The position numbers and the translations under genes were made by a program. Shown here piece after piece: positions 60,660 to 64,000 of a stretch of DNA of 64,000 nucleotides (the stretch's first letter is position 1; the number at the start of each line of letters is the position of its first letter). Below the pieces are notes generated by a model, which saw only the letters and a program-made list of their open reading frames with translations, ran no database searches and was not told where the DNA came from. The DNA is taken from positions 665,403 to 729,402 of the forward strand of contig SJOL01007403.1 of the NCBI GenBank assembly GCA_004794785.1, written 5' to 3'. Source of the DNA: Opisthorchis felineus. Its lineage: Eukaryota; Platyhelminthes; Trematoda; Opisthorchiida; Opisthorchiidae.

Positions 60660-62800
60660 GCATTAATCGCGCAGGTTTCCTTGAAACGGCACATTACGCG
60701 TCTTTGCCGGCCTCAAAGTAACTTTGTTTCTTGTAATCTAAGTAGAAACAACACCGTTCGGCACGAATATAGGGATCTGTGTGTTTCCTGCTTTCGTGTC
60801 GAACTACTGTTGTGAGTGGTGTTTTTCTAAGCAGATTATATATTAAAGCGAAAAAACTAAGTCACTTGGGGGAGGAAAAAGATAACGTGCTGTTTCAAGT
60901 GGACTCGCGCGAGTCATGGAAAGTGTATTACAAGAACTGAAATCTCAGTTTGTCATTTGTCGTGCATACGCACGATTACACGTGCTGCTAACCGGGGGCT
61001 GGCCTTCGGCTTTGATTGGTTGTTAGGTCGGGCCAGTGTTTTGAGCTTGACCCCTCCTGCTCCAGTCTGTTGGTCAGTGGTTGAGAGCTATTTGTCCCTG
61101 ATCCTATTATGGTTTCATATTTTGATCTTTACTGACGTGAAGTCACGGAGATTCTTATACCTTGATTTGTTAATCCAATAGTCGGCTCAATCGGGATGTT
61201 TCGATCTTTTTGATATAGCCGCTTTAGGAGTAATTCAGACATTCCTAGGAGAAAAAGTGTTTACACTTCAGTTCTGAATACCTGTTTCTTCAAGGTTGTA
61301 TGCAATAAGAAAAAAACCTTGCCCTGAGATGTCCCCTTAAAGGGAATGCTTCATCTTAGGAAGTAGGTGCTTTGAGATGAGGAGATCATTAGTTACATTG
61401 GTTGCGTGAACACAGTTGTGCAAACAGTTCACAACACTGTCTGATCTTTTTACCCATCTATAGTGATGTAGTGTCACAAACCACGACACCGGAGTGTAAA
61501 TTGAATAGAAGCGGTTCTCATAAGCAAACAGTAGTTGGGAGGATTGGATTGCACTGGTAGGAATAGGACATGCATGCATAGTGGTTACATTGTCACCAGT
61601 TCGGGCACCAAAAACTTCAAAAGCCGTCTTCTAAGGTAAATTAGAAAATAAAGCTTCGTGGAAACATTTATCAGGCTGATTGCCGGTAGAATAGTACTTG
61701 CATGGGTAGTGCCAAAGACGTCGTCTTTTGATGAATAGGTTAATCGAAACCACAACACGTGAGATGCCATCAGAGACACAATAGTTCATTACCCTGCATG
61801 GTTATAACCGGTCAGTGCGGCATGTCTGATTCAAAAAACCAACGGCAATCTGTAATAGTAACACGACGACAACGGCCGTATCCATGACAGTAAAGCACGC
61901 CAGCAAGAGGGTCTAGACAAATCCGTAAGAGCATAGAGAAACTATCCGAGAAAAGTAAATGCGAGCAACCATGACGGATGTAAAAAAAACGGTGCGAAGC
62001 AGAGCTGCTGCCATACGCGACAAGCACCATCTCGAAACTGGTGCAACGGAAAAAAGCAAGGTGGGTGTGTCGGCCTCCATTAGACACTATGTACGACAAT
62101 ATAATACTTTTTCTTCAGCATTGTCAGGCGTGCTGTCATGCGCGGGCGATGATCGGCATTGTTAAATGAAAAAAAGGGAGACAGAGAGCATCAGATGCAC
62201 AACGAAACGCACGTGCGTTCCTCCCAAAACTCTTCATGCACACTGAAAAACTTACATCATGAGCAGGCAAAAAGAAAATCTGACAAAATGTCTCATCCGG
62301 AAGGCGAAATGAGGGGCAATGGGATGAGGGAGGAGATAGCCAAACTGTTAGTGTGGACAACCAATCAGTGTATGATCGGGACAGATGTAGGACTGCAATC
62401 GTCCGATCAATACGACCGCGTCGCGCCCAGAAAATCGATGGCGACGACACTTCGTATGAGCCTATTAACAAAAACCTAGACCTGGGAGGATTGAAGAAGA
62501 TTTCCTCCGAAGCAGAAAACCTGTTCGGTCGATTAACCCCACCGGACACATGTAGGCACAAAATAAAGACAAAAAACGGGACCCAATCTGTATGCGCAAA
62601 AGTTTGTTGGTGTTAATGATCACATCACAGTGATTAGACATTGCTAGGTCAAAAATGAAATCGCAAGAACTCCACATAATAATTAAAGCAGAAACGGTTT
62701 CCCAGCGATGCCAGGATGCAACAATCAATATGTAATATACTATAATACATTTTCAGTTCGTACGACTTCTACTTTTCATCGCCATTGTTCCTGATCTTCC
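60660..62800. other. No gene recognised; open frames on both strands near 62.1-62.6 kb
   Basis: Frames of 106 and 87 codons (plus, 62159-62479 and 62353-62616) and 141 codons (minus, 62136-62561) overlap. None carries a motif I recognise. The first part of the block has only short frames. Confidence 0.35.
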
Positions 62801-62949
62801 GAACCATCTGTGACCCCAGCATTTTGTGGAACCCAGGCGACAGATAAGGCTGTCGATTTACTTAACGGTCTTGTTGTGAAAACAATAAACAGAAAAACAA
62901 AGGCACGTGGTACTACCCATGGGTTAACCTCTCCAACACTCAGATGGAT

Positions 62950-63140
62950 GAACTGCATGGTAACCGGCAGTGACCGGCAGCTAGCCAAGCACACGCGGTC
63001 ACAAGGACTCCAGCAGGAGCCGCCTGGAGGGCGGCTTGCACCGCCAGCACACTCACCTGTGCTACTAACCAGGACAGGGAAAACAATAGCTGTCTCAGTA
63101 GGCAGCAAGTTAAAACCGAAATGGTATCGCTTCCCGAATC
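62950..63140 (+). mobile_element. Possible gypsy integrase C-terminal fragment
   Basis: One frame reads APPAHSPVLLTRTGKTIAVS (about 63035-63096) followed by SKLKPKWY. This resembles the end of gypsy integrases, where P-P-Y-x-G-P-F is followed by R-x-G-K-x-I-x-V-S-x-D-R-L-K-P. The match is short, the rest of the integrase is not seen, and the frame (62810-63166) is otherwise unrecognised. Confidence 0.3.
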
Positions 63141-63169
63141 AGATTTCCAAAACGCGGAAGTGGTAGTTC

Positions 63170-64000
63170 ACTACGAACTACCACGAACAAGATAATATGG
63201 AATAGAACTCACGCACATTTTCATACACGGACAAATCAAAACTGAAACAGATGTTGCTGAGAACGACGACGTCTATGAGTTGTCCAACAGAAAGGAATAG
63301 AAATAAACCAGTGCGGCAAAAAACAAACGCACATGTGCAATGCTTACCACCAAGATAGGTGACTTTGTTAGAGACCAAGACATCGGCCTGAAGTGGGGTC
63401 ATTTGATGAAAATACGCGTCCGGCGAGTTCTGAGACAGCAGGACAAAGCACAACGTGAGCAACTGATGTTATGTCCACAAAGGTCAAATAGCAAACGTTA
63501 TTCTCAAATATGCGGGAAGCGAATAATTGGTTTGTGTGTGTATGTGTATTTTGGCGAATACTAATACTTTCAGATTTTCCTACCAGTTACTGCGCATGAC
63601 AACCGATAAATTAAGATCGGCCTAAACGGCGCACGAAGGAGCCTGGATAAAGTGGTAGCTCTCGCTCGATGGACGCTGTGGGAGATGTTTTTAATAACGG
63701 CATCAAGTTGTTATCCAAAACGTATGTGCGGAACAACCTGGAGGCTCTTCTCAAACTGTAGTGTGTTAATGGCTAGGCAGAGTCCAATGTCCACCAGTAT
63801 GAAAGTACATTTTTGGCGAAAGCCTTCGGTATACTTCTTTGACAGACCATCCATGCCCTCCTTCAAACTTCAATAGAGCCTTCGTCATCGTTTATCGAGT
63901 GGTCAGATTATTGAAGAGGTTATGGCATTTCTCGAAGTTAGCCAAAGTGGATGACTGAAATGTGAGTTGGACTATCTTGACTACCAGAGATGACGCATGA
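63170..64000. other. No gene recognised
   Basis: Only short unrecognised frames occur (94 codons minus at 63178-63462, 74 codons plus at 63340-63564 and 63652-63876). Confidence 0.4.

Noticed and set aside
1..64000. CRISPR arrays, bacterial operons, rRNA genes
   Set aside because: No regularly spaced direct repeats of CRISPR type, no dense same-strand gene runs with ribosome binding sites, and no rRNA-like conserved segments were seen. The window is eukaryotic.

Overview
The window looks like flatworm (platyhelminth) nuclear DNA, most likely from a digenean trematode. It is AT-rich, gene-poor and full of decayed retroelements. The species call is inference, because no database search was possible. 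It rests on RTE-clade LINE relics whose readable reverse-transcriptase text matches the type common in flukes, on a relic of a CsRn1-like Ty3/gypsy element, and on tRNA-promoted repeats carrying hammerhead ribozymes, the design known from the schistosome SM-alpha repeat.

Only one gene is clear. On the minus strand at 51492-53768 an uninterrupted 758-codon frame encodes an armadillo-like N-terminus, then a TIR domain with a C-x-x-E motif, then a C-terminal SAM domain. This is a SARM1-related protein with the last two modules in a different order.

Layout. 1-9.6 kb: no recognisable gene, one dispersed repeat near 3.7 kb. 9.66-11.69 kb: relic of RTE subfamily A. 18.2 kb and 21.8-22.8 kb: four copies of a structured repeat that folds as a type I hammerhead ribozyme. 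Three of them are spaced about 295 and 617 bp apart. 26.15-27.4 kb: relic of RTE subfamily B. 28.5 kb: tRNA-like relic and a perfect inverted repeat. 32 kb: possible Cys-rich terminal exon. 38.6-39.0 kb: fifth copy of the hammerhead repeat, split by an insertion. 39.66-43.62 kb: nearly full-length but frameshifted RTE-B element with about 70-bp tandem monomers in its 5' leader and a GAATT-type 3' tail, abutting an RTE-A fragment. 45.0 kb (minus): hammerhead SINE relic. 46.6-49.14 kb: Ty3/gypsy pol relic. 54.34-54.54 kb: SINE with tRNA-like A and B boxes and a well-preserved hammerhead, about 0.6 kb upstream of the TIR gene. 60.5-60.65 kb (minus): tRNA-derived SINE. 63 kb: possible second gypsy integrase fragment.

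No mobile element here appears able to make an intact protein. The most interesting signal is the structured RNA. Two hammerhead architectures coexist in one 64-kb stretch: one SINE-like, with a 2-bp helix III, and one with a long covarying stem I and a palindromic, loop-less helix III. The pairing partners in stem I have changed together between copies.
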